Below, one piece after another: positions 8,023 to 16,009 of a stretch of DNA of 64,000 nucleotides. The DNA lies in the NCBI RefSeq assembly GCF_004923255.1, contig NZ_QYRT01000002.1:62001-126000 (forward strand). Direction: 5' to 3'. Position numbers and translations under genes: made by a program. The stretch's first letter is position 1, and each line of letters starts with the position of its first letter. Source of the stretch: Subtercola vilae (GTDB taxonomy: Bacteria > Actinomycetota > Actinomycetes > Actinomycetales > Microbacteriaceae). The notes under the pieces are model-generated. The model was given only the letters and a program-made list of their open reading frames with translations, did no database searches and was not told the DNA's origin.

Positions 8023-8412
8023 GTGAATGCGCGGGAGGCGCTCTGGGCACAGTTGTCAGAGTGCATCGACGCATGCGCCATTGCTTCTGAAGCTGCAACA
8101 GACTGTGCAGATGAGTGTGTACGGTTCGATTGCGACGCTGGTTCCAGGAGTGTCTTTCTGCTCACCTTGGACTGCATGGCAATCTGCGATGCGGTTGCTA
8201 CGTCTCTTCAGCACTTCACCGGCGCGTATCCTGACGTCACCCGTGCGATCGTCACAGGGTGCCGAAGCGTAGTAGAGACCTGCGTCTGGGCGGGTCTGAA
8301 CGCGCATCGGCCGGGCGCCGGTCATCTCTTCTGGATCGCATCCTGCGCCCGAGTCGAGCGGGCATGCTCGAAGCTGCTCCAGGCGCTCGACACTCGGTTC
8401 GAGTCGACCTGA
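8023..8412 (+). CDS. Cys-rich four-helix-type protein (DUF326/copper-storage-like)
   Basis: A small soluble protein of about 129 residues with ten cysteines in helical spacing: pairs such as CIDAC, CADEC, CMAIC, CRSVVETC and CARVERAC. This pattern matches the DUF326 / Csp four-helix-bundle proteins, in which inward-facing cysteines bind Cu(I). Sequence between the pairs is diverged from the classical family, so metal binding is inferred. The start is uncertain: GTG at 8023 is used, with GTG at 7984 or 7936 also in frame; none has a well-placed Shine-Dalgarno. It lies about 100 bp after a usp and may share its transcript. A reading frame continues upstream into usp but that part is a shadow. 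Confidence 0.55.
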   Translation: MNAREALWAQLSECIDACAIASEAATDCADECVRFDCDAGSRSVFLLTLDCMAICDAVATSLQHFTGAYPDVTRAIVTGCRSVVETCVWAGLNAHRPGAGHLFWIASCARVERACSKLLQALDTRFEST

Positions 8413-8428
8413 AGCCGTCTTCTGCGAC

Positions 8429-10024
8429 TCAAACGAAGAAGCCGAGGGGTTCGGGGTCGTGGTTGTCGAGCACGTTCTTCACCTCTTGATAGTTGCGCAG
8501 GGTCTGCTGGTCGGTTTCCCGCCCGTACCCTGACTGCTTGTACCCGCCGAAACCGGCACCCGCGGGGTACTGGTGGTACGTATTCACCCACACACGACCG
8601 GCGCGGATGTCCTGGCTGGCCTTGAACGTGATGTCGGTGTCTCGGCTCCACACCCCGGAGCCGAGCCCGTAGATGGTGTCGTTGGCGATCTGGATCGCGT
8701 CGTCGTAGTCGGCGAACGGAGCCACCGTGACGACAGGGCCGAAGATCTCCTCCTGAAAGACACGCATGCCGTTCGAGCCCTGAAAGACGGTCGGTTCGAC
8801 GAAGTAGCCGCCGGCCAGGTCGCCGCCGAGTTCAGCCCGAGCTCCCCCGGCGAGCACTCTGCAGCCCTCCTGCGGCCCGAGGGCGAGGTAGCCCGAGATC
8901 TTCTGAAGTTGATCAGCGCTGTTCTGCGGGCCCATCTCGGTTTCGGTGTCGAGCGGGTTGCCCACCTTGATTCTCTTCACTCGCGAGACCGCATTGTCGA
9001 GGAATCCGTTCGTCATGAGGTCTTCCTGCAGCAGCGCACGCGACGGGCAGGAGCAGATCTCGCCCTTGTTCAGCGCGAACATCGTAAAACCTTCAATGGC
9101 TTTGCGGTAGTAGTCGTCGTGCTCGCGAGCAACGTCGTTGAAGAACAGGTTGGGGGATTTTCCACCGAGCTCCATTGTCGACGGGATGATGTTCTTGATC
9201 GCGTACTGCATGATCTGCCGGCCCGTCTCGGTCGATCCCGTGAATGCGACCTTGCCCACACCTTCGTGTTCGACGAGGTGCTGGCCGAGAAGTGAACCGC
9301 TGCCGTTCACGACATTGATGGTGCCCGGGGGCAGCAGATCCTGAATCAACTCCATCACGTACAGAATCGAGATCGGCGTGGCGCTCGCAGGCTTCAGAAC
9401 AACGGTGTTGCCGGCCGCGAGGGCAGGGGCGAGTTTCCATGCGGCCATCAGAATGGGAAAGTTCCAGGGGATGATCTGGGCCACGACGCCGATCGGCTCG
9501 TAGAAATGGTACGAGACGAGGTTGTTCGAGAGCTTCTTGATGGTGCCCTCCTGCGTGCGGATGGCGGCTGCGAAATATCGAAAATGATCGATGGCGAGCG
9601 GGATGTCGGCGGCGAGGGTCTCTCTGACCGGTTTGCCGTTCTCCCACGATTCCATTACGGCGATATCTTCGAGATGCTGCTCGAGCCGGTCGGCGATCGC
9701 GTTCAGCACGGCTGCGCGTTCGGCCGTGGTCGTAACCGACCAGGTGCTGAACGCGCGCTGGGCAGACCAGACGGCGAGGTCGACGTCAGCGTGACCCGAA
9801 TGTGTGTACTCGGCGATCGGCAATCCTGTCGCCGGGGCGAGATCTTCGGCGTACTCGCCAGAGATCGGCTTGACCCAGTCGCCGCCGATGAAATTCTCGT
9901 ACCTGCTCTTCAGCGGCACAATGCTGCCAGCGCTGCCCGGCCGGGTGTACGTCGTGCCGATTTTGCCGAGCTGACGGTTGTCGGATTCTGTACTGCTCGT
10001 GTTCGGTTCTGCGACGAGTGTCAT
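8429..10024 (-). CDS. NAD(P)+-dependent aldehyde dehydrogenase
   Basis: A 531-residue cytosolic aldehyde dehydrogenase of the AldB/ExaC (acetaldehyde-type) branch. Visible landmarks are Asn188 in IPWNF, the cofactor loop FTGSTETG (261-268), general base Glu285 in MELGGKS and the nucleophile Cys324 in LNKGEIC. The ending GYGRE and the length match full enzymes. It oxidises aldehydes to acids, plausibly acetaldehyde made or consumed by the alcohol dehydrogenase at 13169, and the product acetate could feed the acs module. It lies 69 bp after pntB on the same strand and has no DosR-like box of its own, so it is probably the last gene of the pnt operon. About 35 residues at the N-terminus are a variable extension. 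Confidence 0.93.
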   Translation of the reverse strand: MTLVAEPNTSSTESDNRQLGKIGTTYTRPGSAGSIVPLKSRYENFIGGDWVKPISGEYAEDLAPATGLPIAEYTHSGHADVDLAVWSAQRAFSTWSVTTTAERAAVLNAIADRLEQHLEDIAVMESWENGKPVRETLAADIPLAIDHFRYFAAAIRTQEGTIKKLSNNLVSYHFYEPIGVVAQIIPWNFPILMAAWKLAPALAAGNTVVLKPASATPISILYVMELIQDLLPPGTINVVNGSGSLLGQHLVEHEGVGKVAFTGSTETGRQIMQYAIKNIIPSTMELGGKSPNLFFNDVAREHDDYYRKAIEGFTMFALNKGEICSCPSRALLQEDLMTNGFLDNAVSRVKRIKVGNPLDTETEMGPQNSADQLQKISGYLALGPQEGCRVLAGGARAELGGDLAGGYFVEPTVFQGSNGMRVFQEEIFGPVVTVAPFADYDDAIQIANDTIYGLGSGVWSRDTDITFKASQDIRAGRVWVNTYHQYPAGAGFGGYKQSGYGRETDQQTLRNYQEVKNVLDNHDPEPLGFFV

Positions 10025-10093
10025 GGTTCTCTTCTTTCTTTTTCTGGTTCGGGTTCGAGTGCGGCGGCGCGGCCGCAGGTCGCGGCGGCACAG

Positions 10094-11512
10094 TCAGGTG
10101 GTGACGTACTGCTTCACCGCGAGGGTGATGTCGCCCAGCGCCTTCTTGGCGTCGTCGAACAGCATTCCGGTCTGCGGTGCTGAGAACAGTTCATTCGGGA
10201 TGCCGGCGTAGCCGGGACTCATCGACCGTTTGACGACGACCACCGAGGTGGCGTGGTCGACGTCGAGAATCGGCATCCCTGAGACAGCGTTGCCGGGGCG
10301 GCGAGCGGCCGGATTGGTGACGTCGTTCGCGCCGACGACGAGCGCCACATCGCAGGTGTCGAAGGCCGGGTTGGCCTCTTCGAGCTGCAGCATCTGGCTG
10401 TACGGTACGTTCGCCTCGGCAAGGAGCACATTCATGTGCCCGGGCATCCGGCCAGCAACAGGGTGAATGGCGTACTTGACATCGATGCCGTGGTCAGTCA
10501 GTAGTTTTGCGAGTCCGGCGACCTCGTGTTGGGCCTGGGACGCTGCGAGCCCGAAGCCGGGAACAATGATCACGTGGCGGGCGTAGGCCAGCTGCAACCC
10601 GACGTCGTCTGCCGTCACTTCACGAACGTTGGCCGTGACGGTGGCGCCCAGCGCCACCGAACCGCTGTCGCCGGTTCCAAAGCCGCCGAGCATGATGGTG
10701 AGCACCGATCGGTTCATCGCTTTGGCCATCTGGAGGGTGAGAATCGTGCCCGCAGCTCCCACCAGCGCACCGGCAATGATCATCGACTGGTTGTCGATCA
10801 CAAAACCCGCCATCGCCACAGCGAGGCCGGTGAAAGCGTTCAGGAGCGAAACGACAACAGGAGCATCCGCGCCACCGATCGGCAGCACCATCAACACGCC
10901 GAACAGAAGCGACGCGACGAGAACGACGAGAAGCATCGGCCACGACGTCGGCTGCGCGATCATCGCTCCCCCGGCGCCCAGTGCGACGAGCACAACTACG
11001 ACATTCACAACGCGGGCGCCGGGAAATTGGATCGGCTGGCCCGGGATGACGCCCTGCAGTTTACCGGCAGCGATCAGTGAGCCAGAGAGACTGACAGAGC
11101 CGATGATGACATCGAGCACCACCGGAACGCTCGTGCTGGGTGTGAGGCCGGCCGACACGTCTCGGCCGAGGAAGTCGGCGAACGCGATCGCCGCTGCGGC
11201 CCCGCCGCCCACGGCATTGAAGAGGCTGACGAGTTGCGGAATGTCGGTCATCTTCACCGACCGGGAGCGCACGACGCCGAACGTGCCGCCCACGATCACG
11301 CCTGATGTCAAGGCGATCCAGCCCAGAGAGTGCGAGTGAGAGAGCGTGATGGCGTACACGAGGGTCGCGCCGACCGCCGTGATCATGCCGCCGGCCGAAA
11401 TGAGGTTGCCGCGCCGGGCTGTTCGAGGGGTGCGCATGAGATGCAGCCCGACGACGAAGAACACCGCGGCTGCCAGGAAGACCACGCCGATGATGAAAGC
11501 GAGCAGAGTCAT
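10094..11512 (-). CDS. pntB: NAD(P) transhydrogenase subunit beta
   Basis: Membrane subunit of the proton-translocating transhydrogenase, which exchanges hydride between NADH and NADP+ using the proton gradient. The 472 residues hold about eight to nine membrane helices (1-270) and a C-terminal NADP(H)-binding domain III (about 290-472) with VPGFGLA, the GANDVTNPAA loop and KRSMSPGYAGI. Start ATG overlaps the pntAB stop by four bases. In a dormancy setting the enzyme would rebalance NADH and NADPH when respiration slows; that role is inferred. Confidence 0.96.
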   Translation of the reverse strand: MTLLAFIIGVVFLAAAVFFVVGLHLMRTPRTARRGNLISAGGMITAVGATLVYAITLSHSHSLGWIALTSGVIVGGTFGVVRSRSVKMTDIPQLVSLFNAVGGGAAAAIAFADFLGRDVSAGLTPSTSVPVVLDVIIGSVSLSGSLIAAGKLQGVIPGQPIQFPGARVVNVVVVLVALGAGGAMIAQPTSWPMLLVVLVASLLFGVLMVLPIGGADAPVVVSLLNAFTGLAVAMAGFVIDNQSMIIAGALVGAAGTILTLQMAKAMNRSVLTIMLGGFGTGDSGSVALGATVTANVREVTADDVGLQLAYARHVIIVPGFGLAASQAQHEVAGLAKLLTDHGIDVKYAIHPVAGRMPGHMNVLLAEANVPYSQMLQLEEANPAFDTCDVALVVGANDVTNPAARRPGNAVSGMPILDVDHATSVVVVKRSMSPGYAGIPNELFSAPQTGMLFDDAKKALGDITLAVKQYVTT

Positions 11513-11856
11513 GAGGTCTTCCCAGACATCGTTGTTGCAGGTGTGGTTGCTGCCACTGGTGTCGATGGCCGTGCGGCAGCGGGAGTGAACATGCGAAGCA
11601 TGCGGTCGGTGACGACGTACCCACCGAAGACGTTCGCCGAAGCGAAAAGTGCCGCGATGAAGGTGAGGATGTACCCGGCCGGGGTGTCGGCCGCCGCCGC
11701 GACAGCGACCGCTCCGGCGATCACGACGCCGTGAATGGCATTCGCACCCGACATCATCGGTGTGTGCAGAGTCGAAGGAATCTTGCTGATCACTTCGAAC
11801 CCGACGAGCAGGCTGAGTACGAAGATGGCCAGATTGCTGAACAGGGTCTCGGTCAT
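11509..11856 (-). CDS. pntAB: NAD(P) transhydrogenase subunit alpha part 2 (membrane)
   Basis: A 115-residue membrane protein equivalent to the C-terminal helices of E. coli PntA, here a separate gene as in many actinobacteria. Three to four hydrophobic segments surround the conserved IPSTLHTPMMSGANAIHG stretch that characterises this subunit. Both ends overlap its neighbours by four bases (ATGA), so translation is coupled between pntAA and pntB. Confidence 0.95.
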   Translation of the reverse strand: MTETLFSNLAIFVLSLLVGFEVISKIPSTLHTPMMSGANAIHGVVIAGAVAVAAAADTPAGYILTFIAALFASANVFGGYVVTDRMLRMFTPAAARPSTPVAATTPATTMSGKTS

Positions 11857-13013
11857 GCGTTCAGGCTCTCCTCGAGTCGACGGGCGTGAAGCTGTGCGTT
11901 GACGACCTCGCCGTTGTGGCAGATCAGCACGGCGGTATGGATGTCATTGGTGAGGTCGACCTGCAGCTGGTTGTCGGTGGTGAACGATTCGAGCAGGGCG
12001 TGGATGTTGCGGGCGTACATTGCCGATGCAGAAGTGGGCAGCTCTGCTGCCAGATCACCGGCGCCGATGATGCTCACTCCCCCGGCAGTGACAACCGTTT
12101 TTCGATCGACTGACCCAGAGACGTTGCCGCCGAGATCGCTTGCGGCCAGGTCGACGCAGACCGAGCCGGGTTTCAGGGCCGTGAGGGTTTCTGCCGACAC
12201 AAGGAGCGGCGGTGTGCGACCGGGCACTTTCGCTGTGGTGATGATGATGTCGAATGTGACCAATTCGCGAGCGAGTTCTGTTTGCTGCAGTTCGTGTTCC
12301 TCGGGCGAGAGCGCCCGTGCGTAGCCACCGGCAGCGGCGCCCTCGGCGATACTCGAGGTCAGGAAGCGGGCCCCGAGCGACTCGACCTCACCGCGGGAGG
12401 CGGGTCTGACGTCGTATCCCGTGACGACAGCGCCAAGGCGCCTGGACGTAGCGATTGCCTGAAGGCCCGCGACGCCGGTGCCGATGACGATCAGGTTCGC
12501 CGGTCGAGCGGTGCCCGAGGCGGTGATCATCATCGGTAGGTACCTGCCGAAGCTGTCGGCCGCCACGACGGCCGCTTTGTAGCCGGCAGCGCTCGCTTGC
12601 GAGCTGAGCGCATCCATCGACTGAGCGCGGCTGAGGGTTCGGGGTAACAACTCGAACGCGGCCGCCGTCACACCAGTCTGGGTGAGCGCCGCGACCAGCA
12701 CAGGGTCGTTCAGAGGGTCGAGGAGGCCGATCAGAAACTGGCCCGCCCTCAGCAGAGCAATGGTGTCGGCGCCGGGGGCATGAACAACGGCGAGTACATC
12801 GCACTGATCGATGATCTCGCTGCGCGTGGCTAGAGACGCGCTGGCCTGTTGATAGGCGCTGTCAGGAAAACGGGCTTCCTCTCCGGCGCCGAACTCGATC
12901 AGCACGTCGTGGTCTGCCGCCGTCAGGCGTGCAACCGTCTCAGGGTCAAGAGCGACCCGTCGTTCGCCGGCCGCCGTCTCTCTGACAACGCCGATCGTGA
13001 TCTGTTTCTTCAT
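11853..13013 (-). CDS. pntAA: NAD(P) transhydrogenase subunit alpha part 1 (NAD(H)-binding)
   Basis: A 386-residue soluble domain I of transhydrogenase, of the alanine dehydrogenase/PNT family. It opens with IGVVRETAAGERRVAL and has the Rossmann glycine motif VIGTGVAGLQA and the RPASRGEVESLGA loop. The ATG at 13013 gives the usual family length; an open frame continues to 13148 but runs through the regulatory palindrome and is rejected. There is no strong Shine-Dalgarno. DosR-box C lies 37 bp upstream and box D 72 bp upstream. It heads the operon pntAA-pntAB-pntB-aldehyde dehydrogenase. Confidence 0.95.
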   Translation of the reverse strand: MKKQITIGVVRETAAGERRVALDPETVARLTAADHDVLIEFGAGEEARFPDSAYQQASASLATRSEIIDQCDVLAVVHAPGADTIALLRAGQFLIGLLDPLNDPVLVAALTQTGVTAAAFELLPRTLSRAQSMDALSSQASAAGYKAAVVAADSFGRYLPMMITASGTARPANLIVIGTGVAGLQAIATSRRLGAVVTGYDVRPASRGEVESLGARFLTSSIAEGAAAGGYARALSPEEHELQQTELARELVTFDIIITTAKVPGRTPPLLVSAETLTALKPGSVCVDLAASDLGGNVSGSVDRKTVVTAGGVSIIGAGDLAAELPTSASAMYARNIHALLESFTTDNQLQVDLTNDIHTAVLICHNGEVVNAQLHARRLEESLNA

Positions 13014-13049
13014 ACTGCTGAGACTGCTCTTTCGCGAAAAAGCGAACCA

Positions 13050-13063
13050 GTGCCGAAGGTCCT
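13050..13063 (-). promoter_or_regulatory. DosR-box-like site C (pntAA side)
   Basis: Minus strand AGGACCTTCGGCAC, one base different from site D. It lies 37 bp from the pntAA start codon. Together with site D it forms a perfect 16-base inverted repeat (13047-13062 and 13086-13101). It is read as one of two head-to-head activator sites rather than a hairpin because each arm alone matches the DosR pattern. A separate 10-base palindrome TTTCGCGAAA (13030-13039) lies between it and pntAA. Confidence 0.6.
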
Positions 13064-13084
13064 GCGTGAATGCCCGTGCCGCGC

Positions 13085-13098
13085 GGGACCTTCGGCAC
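13085..13098 (+). promoter_or_regulatory. DosR-box-like site D (adh side)
   Basis: Plus strand GGGACCTTCGGCAC, the best match in the window to natural DosR boxes of the GGGACTTTCGGCCC type. It lies 70 bp upstream of the alcohol dehydrogenase start. Site C lies 35 bp away in mirror orientation, about three helical turns, so dimers could bind on one face and serve both divergent transcripts. Confidence 0.65.
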
Positions 13099-13168
13099 TG
13101 GCACCCCGTGGCGGCTGCCGCGAAGCTGATGATGCACTCCCGCCGCACGCCATCAGAAAGGCTCGACC

Positions 13169-14179
13169 ATGAAAGCCGCCGTCGTCACCGAATTCAACGC
13201 ACCGCTCGAGATCGAGGAGATCGACATACCCACGCCGGGTGTCGGTGAGGTTCTCATCAGACTGGAGACCTGCGGGCTCTGCCACACCGATATTCATGCT
13301 GCGCACGGCGACTGGCCCGTGAAACCCACTCTCCCTTTCATTCCCGGCCACGAAGGTGTCGGCATCGTTGAAGCCCTCGGCCCGAACGTCACCGACCGTG
13401 TGATCGGCGAGCGAGTTGCCATTCCGTGGCTCGGGTTCGCCTGCGGTGAATGCCGCTACTGTATCGATGGGCGTGAGACGCTCTGCGAACAACAGCAGAA
13501 CAGCGGCTACTCCGTCAACGGAGCATTCGCTGAGTACGCCGTCGCCAGCGCCCGGTTCGTCATACCCGTGCCAGCGGGCATCAGTGCACTGGATGCCGCG
13601 CCGCTCACGTGTGCTGGTGTGACCACCTACAAGGCGCTGAGGGTAGCGAATATCGTACCCACCGAGAACGTCGCTGTCTTCGGCATCGGCGGTCTCGGAC
13701 ACCTCGCCGTGCAGTACGCCCGCATCATGGGCGCAACGGTGATCGGCGTCGACATCGAAGATGAGAAACTCGACCTTGCACGCGAGCTGGGTGCCGAGTT
13801 CACGGTGAATGCCGCGAAACTCGACCCCGTCGACGCGATCGCCGAGCTCGGCGGCGCAGACGTCGCTCTCGTGCTCGCGGCTTCGCCGAAGGTGTTCGAA
13901 CAAGCGTTCGCCTCACTCAAGCGCGGTGGGCGACTGATCTGTGTCGCACTTCCGGCCGAAGGCACCATGAGTATCCCGATCTTCGAGACGGTACTCAAAG
14001 GCATCTCGATCATCGGCTCGATCGTCGGCACTCGGCAGGATGTTGCCGAGGTTTTCGCGCTGCATCTGGCAGGCAAGACGAAGGTGATCGCCGAAACCCG
14101 CACCCTCGAGCAGGTCAACACGGCCATGGCCGAAGTGCTTTCCAGCACGGTACCGGCACGACTCGTCTTTCAGTTCTGA
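13169..14179 (+). CDS. Zinc-dependent alcohol dehydrogenase
   Basis: A 336-residue medium-chain dehydrogenase of the AdhP/AdhA type. The catalytic zinc site shows CGLCHTD and GHEGVG, the structural zinc site has four cysteines in ACGECRYCIDGRETLC, and the Rossmann motif is FGIGGLGHLAVQ. It probably interconverts acetaldehyde and ethanol with NAD(H), working with the aldehyde dehydrogenase in the divergent operon to dispose of reducing power. The ATG has AAAGG upstream. DosR-box D precedes it and the PPOX-fold gene follows 33 bp downstream. Substrate is inferred from family. Confidence 0.95.
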   Translation: MKAAVVTEFNAPLEIEEIDIPTPGVGEVLIRLETCGLCHTDIHAAHGDWPVKPTLPFIPGHEGVGIVEALGPNVTDRVIGERVAIPWLGFACGECRYCIDGRETLCEQQQNSGYSVNGAFAEYAVASARFVIPVPAGISALDAAPLTCAGVTTYKALRVANIVPTENVAVFGIGGLGHLAVQYARIMGATVIGVDIEDEKLDLARELGAEFTVNAAKLDPVDAIAELGGADVALVLAASPKVFEQAFASLKRGGRLICVALPAEGTMSIPIFETVLKGISIIGSIVGTRQDVAEVFALHLAGKTKVIAETRTLEQVNTAMAEVLSSTVPARLVFQF

Positions 14180-14212
14180 CAACACCGCACACAGAGACAG
14201 AAGGAAACGAAA

Positions 14213-14677
14213 ATGGTCATGACGGCAGAAGACATCGACGAGTGGTCGCCGCAGGGCCCGGTCACCGAGCTGTCTGTGGAGCACTGCTGGAAGTTGCTCG
14301 ACGGCTCGACGTTCGGACACCTGGGCGTCAGCGTCGACAACCAACCGGAGATCTTTCCCGTCAACTACGTCGCTGACGGCGCATCCATCGTGTTCAGAAC
14401 AGCCAGAGGTGCCAAGCTTCGCGATCTGATCGCGAACAGTTCTGTGGTGTTCGAAGCCGACGCGCAACTCGAAAATGGGGCATGGAGTGTGACCGTTAAA
14501 GGCAGAGCCGAAGTTCAAGGCGCTGACGCGCCAGTCGCCCGAGATGTAGACCTGCGGCTACCCCAGTGGGTTCCCACAGCCGAATTCATCTACGTACGCA
14601 TCATGCCCGTCGACATTCGTGGCCGCCTGTTCGAACGGCAGCTCCGGCTCGTTCCGCAGGCTCACATTGGTGACTAA
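14213..14677 (+). CDS. Pyridoxamine-phosphate-oxidase-fold flavin-binding protein
   Basis: A 154-residue split-barrel protein of the PPOX-related FMN-binding family. Typical segments are LDGSTFGHLGVS, the IFPVNYVADGASIVFRT strand pair and the SVTVKGRAEV strand. Similar small proteins are members of the mycobacterial DosR regulon. The likely ligand is FMN or F420; the substrate is unknown. ATG at 14213 has AAGGAAA upstream; ATG at 14219 is a close alternative. It is probably co-transcribed with the alcohol dehydrogenase. Its stop codon lies inside DosR-box E. Confidence 0.87.
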   Translation: MVMTAEDIDEWSPQGPVTELSVEHCWKLLDGSTFGHLGVSVDNQPEIFPVNYVADGASIVFRTARGAKLRDLIANSSVVFEADAQLENGAWSVTVKGRAEVQGADAPVARDVDLRLPQWVPTAEFIYVRIMPVDIRGRLFERQLRLVPQAHIGD

Positions 14678-14683
14678 AGGCCC
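14670..14683 (+). promoter_or_regulatory. DosR-box-like site E, overlapping the PPOX gene stop
   Basis: GTGACTAAAGGCCC differs from the consensus GGGACTWWAGTCCC at two positions. It covers the TAA stop of the preceding gene and ends 36 bp before the usp start codon, so the promoter of usp-DUF7882 would start inside the end of the upstream gene. The short distance implies a very short or leaderless message. Confidence 0.55.
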
Positions 14684-14719
14684 TGCCTGCGGGGTCTTCA
14701 CCGGTGGAATCATCGACTC

Positions 14720-15310
14720 ATGATCAACACACGGAACGTATCCTCAGCCACTCGCGAGGCCCCCTCGGTCGCCGTGATCGACAACCGCGTTGTCGATTTC
14801 GGAGTCGACGGTACGGGTGTCGCTGTCGCCGAGTACGATCGCTCGACGGTCACCTCTGTTGTATCCGAAGCGTCTGCACATCGGCCGCGCACAACCCGCA
14901 TCGTCGTCGGCATCGACGGGTCGGAAGCATCGATCGAGGCTTTCCGCCGGGCCGTGCGCCTCGCCGGCGGGCTGAATGCAACCGTGCAGACCGTCGTCGC
15001 GTGGCACAACCCCACGAGCGTGGGCACCTTCGGATTCAGCGACTGGTCTGCAGAGGCCGATGCGCGGCACATCCTCGCAGCTGCCACAGAAGCAGTATTC
15101 GACCAGAACCCACCAGAGTGGTTGAACGAAACCGCTCGGGAAGGCTACCCCGCCCAGGTTCTGATCGAAGAGAGCAAGGGCGCCGAGATGCTCGTTGTCG
15201 GCAGCCGCGGTCATGGCGGTTTCACCGGCCTGCTCCTCGGGTCGGTGAGCACCGCCTGCGCCGAGCATGCCCACTGCCCGGTTCTCGTCATGCACACCGC
15301 CAGCCAATGA
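14720..15310 (+). CDS. Universal stress protein, single Usp domain with N-terminal extension
   Basis: A 196-residue UspA protein. The Usp fold begins about residue 58 (TRIVVGIDGSE) and ends with an intact ATP motif GSRGHG...LLLGS and AHCPVLVMH. The first about 57 residues are a polar, valine-rich extension not seen in typical Usp proteins. It resembles the usp at 7401 closely. DosR-box E precedes it, and the DUF7882 gene overlaps its stop (ATGA), so the two are translationally coupled. Confidence 0.9.
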   Translation: MINTRNVSSATREAPSVAVIDNRVVDFGVDGTGVAVAEYDRSTVTSVVSEASAHRPRTTRIVVGIDGSEASIEAFRRAVRLAGGLNATVQTVVAWHNPTSVGTFGFSDWSAEADARHILAAATEAVFDQNPPEWLNETAREGYPAQVLIEESKGAEMLVVGSRGHGGFTGLLLGSVSTACAEHAHCPVLVMHTASQ

Positions 15311-15651
15311 CAACCGGGGCTGACGTCCAGCTGGCCACGCTGGTCTACGGCAATGACAACACCGTCACCGCCTTCGATGCCCGTGCACTCTTGCACCTGC
15401 AGGTCGTCATCGGTGCGAAGTTGCGCCGCAAGGAGAGCTTCTTTCTCTCGTGGACGCAGAGAGATGTTCCCGGCCGCCCCAGCACTTCACTCTGGCTGGA
15501 TTGTGCGATCCCGCTGCAATTCGACTATCCGCACGGCAGACCTGATCCGATCAATCGGGCCTGGATCGATGCTCTGACCAGATCAGCGAATGGTGGCGGC
15601 GGACTCTTTCTCGTCGAAGAGCCAACGAGTGACTTCGCACGCAGCGCGTGA
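15307..15651 (+). CDS. DUF7882-type small protein
   Basis: A 114-residue protein of a small family found mainly in Microbacteriaceae, often mislabelled ATP-dependent DNA ligase. Landmarks are TLVYGNDNTV, ALLHLQVVIGAKLRR, ESFFLSW, SLWLDCAIPLQFDY and the RAWIDALTRSAN helix. Function is unknown. ATG overlaps the usp stop by four bases, which places it in the same hypoxia-type transcription unit. It has no membrane segment or known catalytic motif. Confidence 0.75.
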   Translation: MTTGADVQLATLVYGNDNTVTAFDARALLHLQVVIGAKLRRKESFFLSWTQRDVPGRPSTSLWLDCAIPLQFDYPHGRPDPINRAWIDALTRSANGGGGLFLVEEPTSDFARSA

Positions 15652-15694
15652 GGCTGACCGGGTCAGAGCAACGAGCCGCAGCAAGCGCGCAGCG

Positions 15695-16009
15695 TCAGCG
15701 TGGCCCGAGCAGATACTGACCGAGCTCGTCCACGGCGTCCCAGACATCGCCGCGGTCAGCTCGCCAATAGGTGATCGGCCCACTCCCCCTCGGGTGTGTC
15801 GTGCGGCGCTCGGAGATGAGACCCGCGTTTCTGAGCGCTTCGAGGTGCCGAGTCACGCCGTTACGCGTCATTCCCATCTCTGCCATGACCGTACTGGAGC
15901 TGACTTCTGTTCTCGCGAGCACAATACGCAGAATCTCCAGACGACTGAACGAGACGCCGAGCCCGGAGTATGCAGAGTCGGGGCCGTGGAGATCTAGATG
16001 CCAGGCCAT
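15695..16009 (-). CDS. Small winged-helix transcriptional regulator (ArsR/MarR-like)
   Basis: A protein of about 104 residues with a single winged helix-turn-helix: LEILRIVLARTEVSS, the recognition helix region TRNGVTRHLEALRNAGLI and a wing with RRTTHPRGSG. There are no cysteines for metal binding. ATG at 16009 overlaps the adk end by 16 bp; ATG at 16027 is an in-frame alternative. It is the last gene of the prpE-satP-acs-adk run and may control it. The opposite-facing DUF7882 gene ends 43 bp away. Confidence 0.8.
   Translation of the reverse strand: MAWHLDLHGPDSAYSGLGVSFSRLEILRIVLARTEVSSSTVMAEMGMTRNGVTRHLEALRNAGLISERRTTHPRGSGPITYWRADRGDVWDAVDELGQYLLGPR

Noticed and set aside
13047-13101. 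Transcription terminator hairpin (16-base perfect stem)
   Set aside because: It lies between two divergent starts where no transcript should end, has a 23-base loop and no T-run, and each arm matches the regulator box.
13014-13148. N-terminal extension of pntAA
   Set aside because: It would translate through the inverted repeat with DosR-like boxes, and the family begins at MKKQITIGVV.
14704-15306. Upstream extension of the DUF7882 frame through the usp gene
   Set aside because: The usp frame is clearly coding there; the ATG at 15307 overlapping the usp stop matches the small-protein family.
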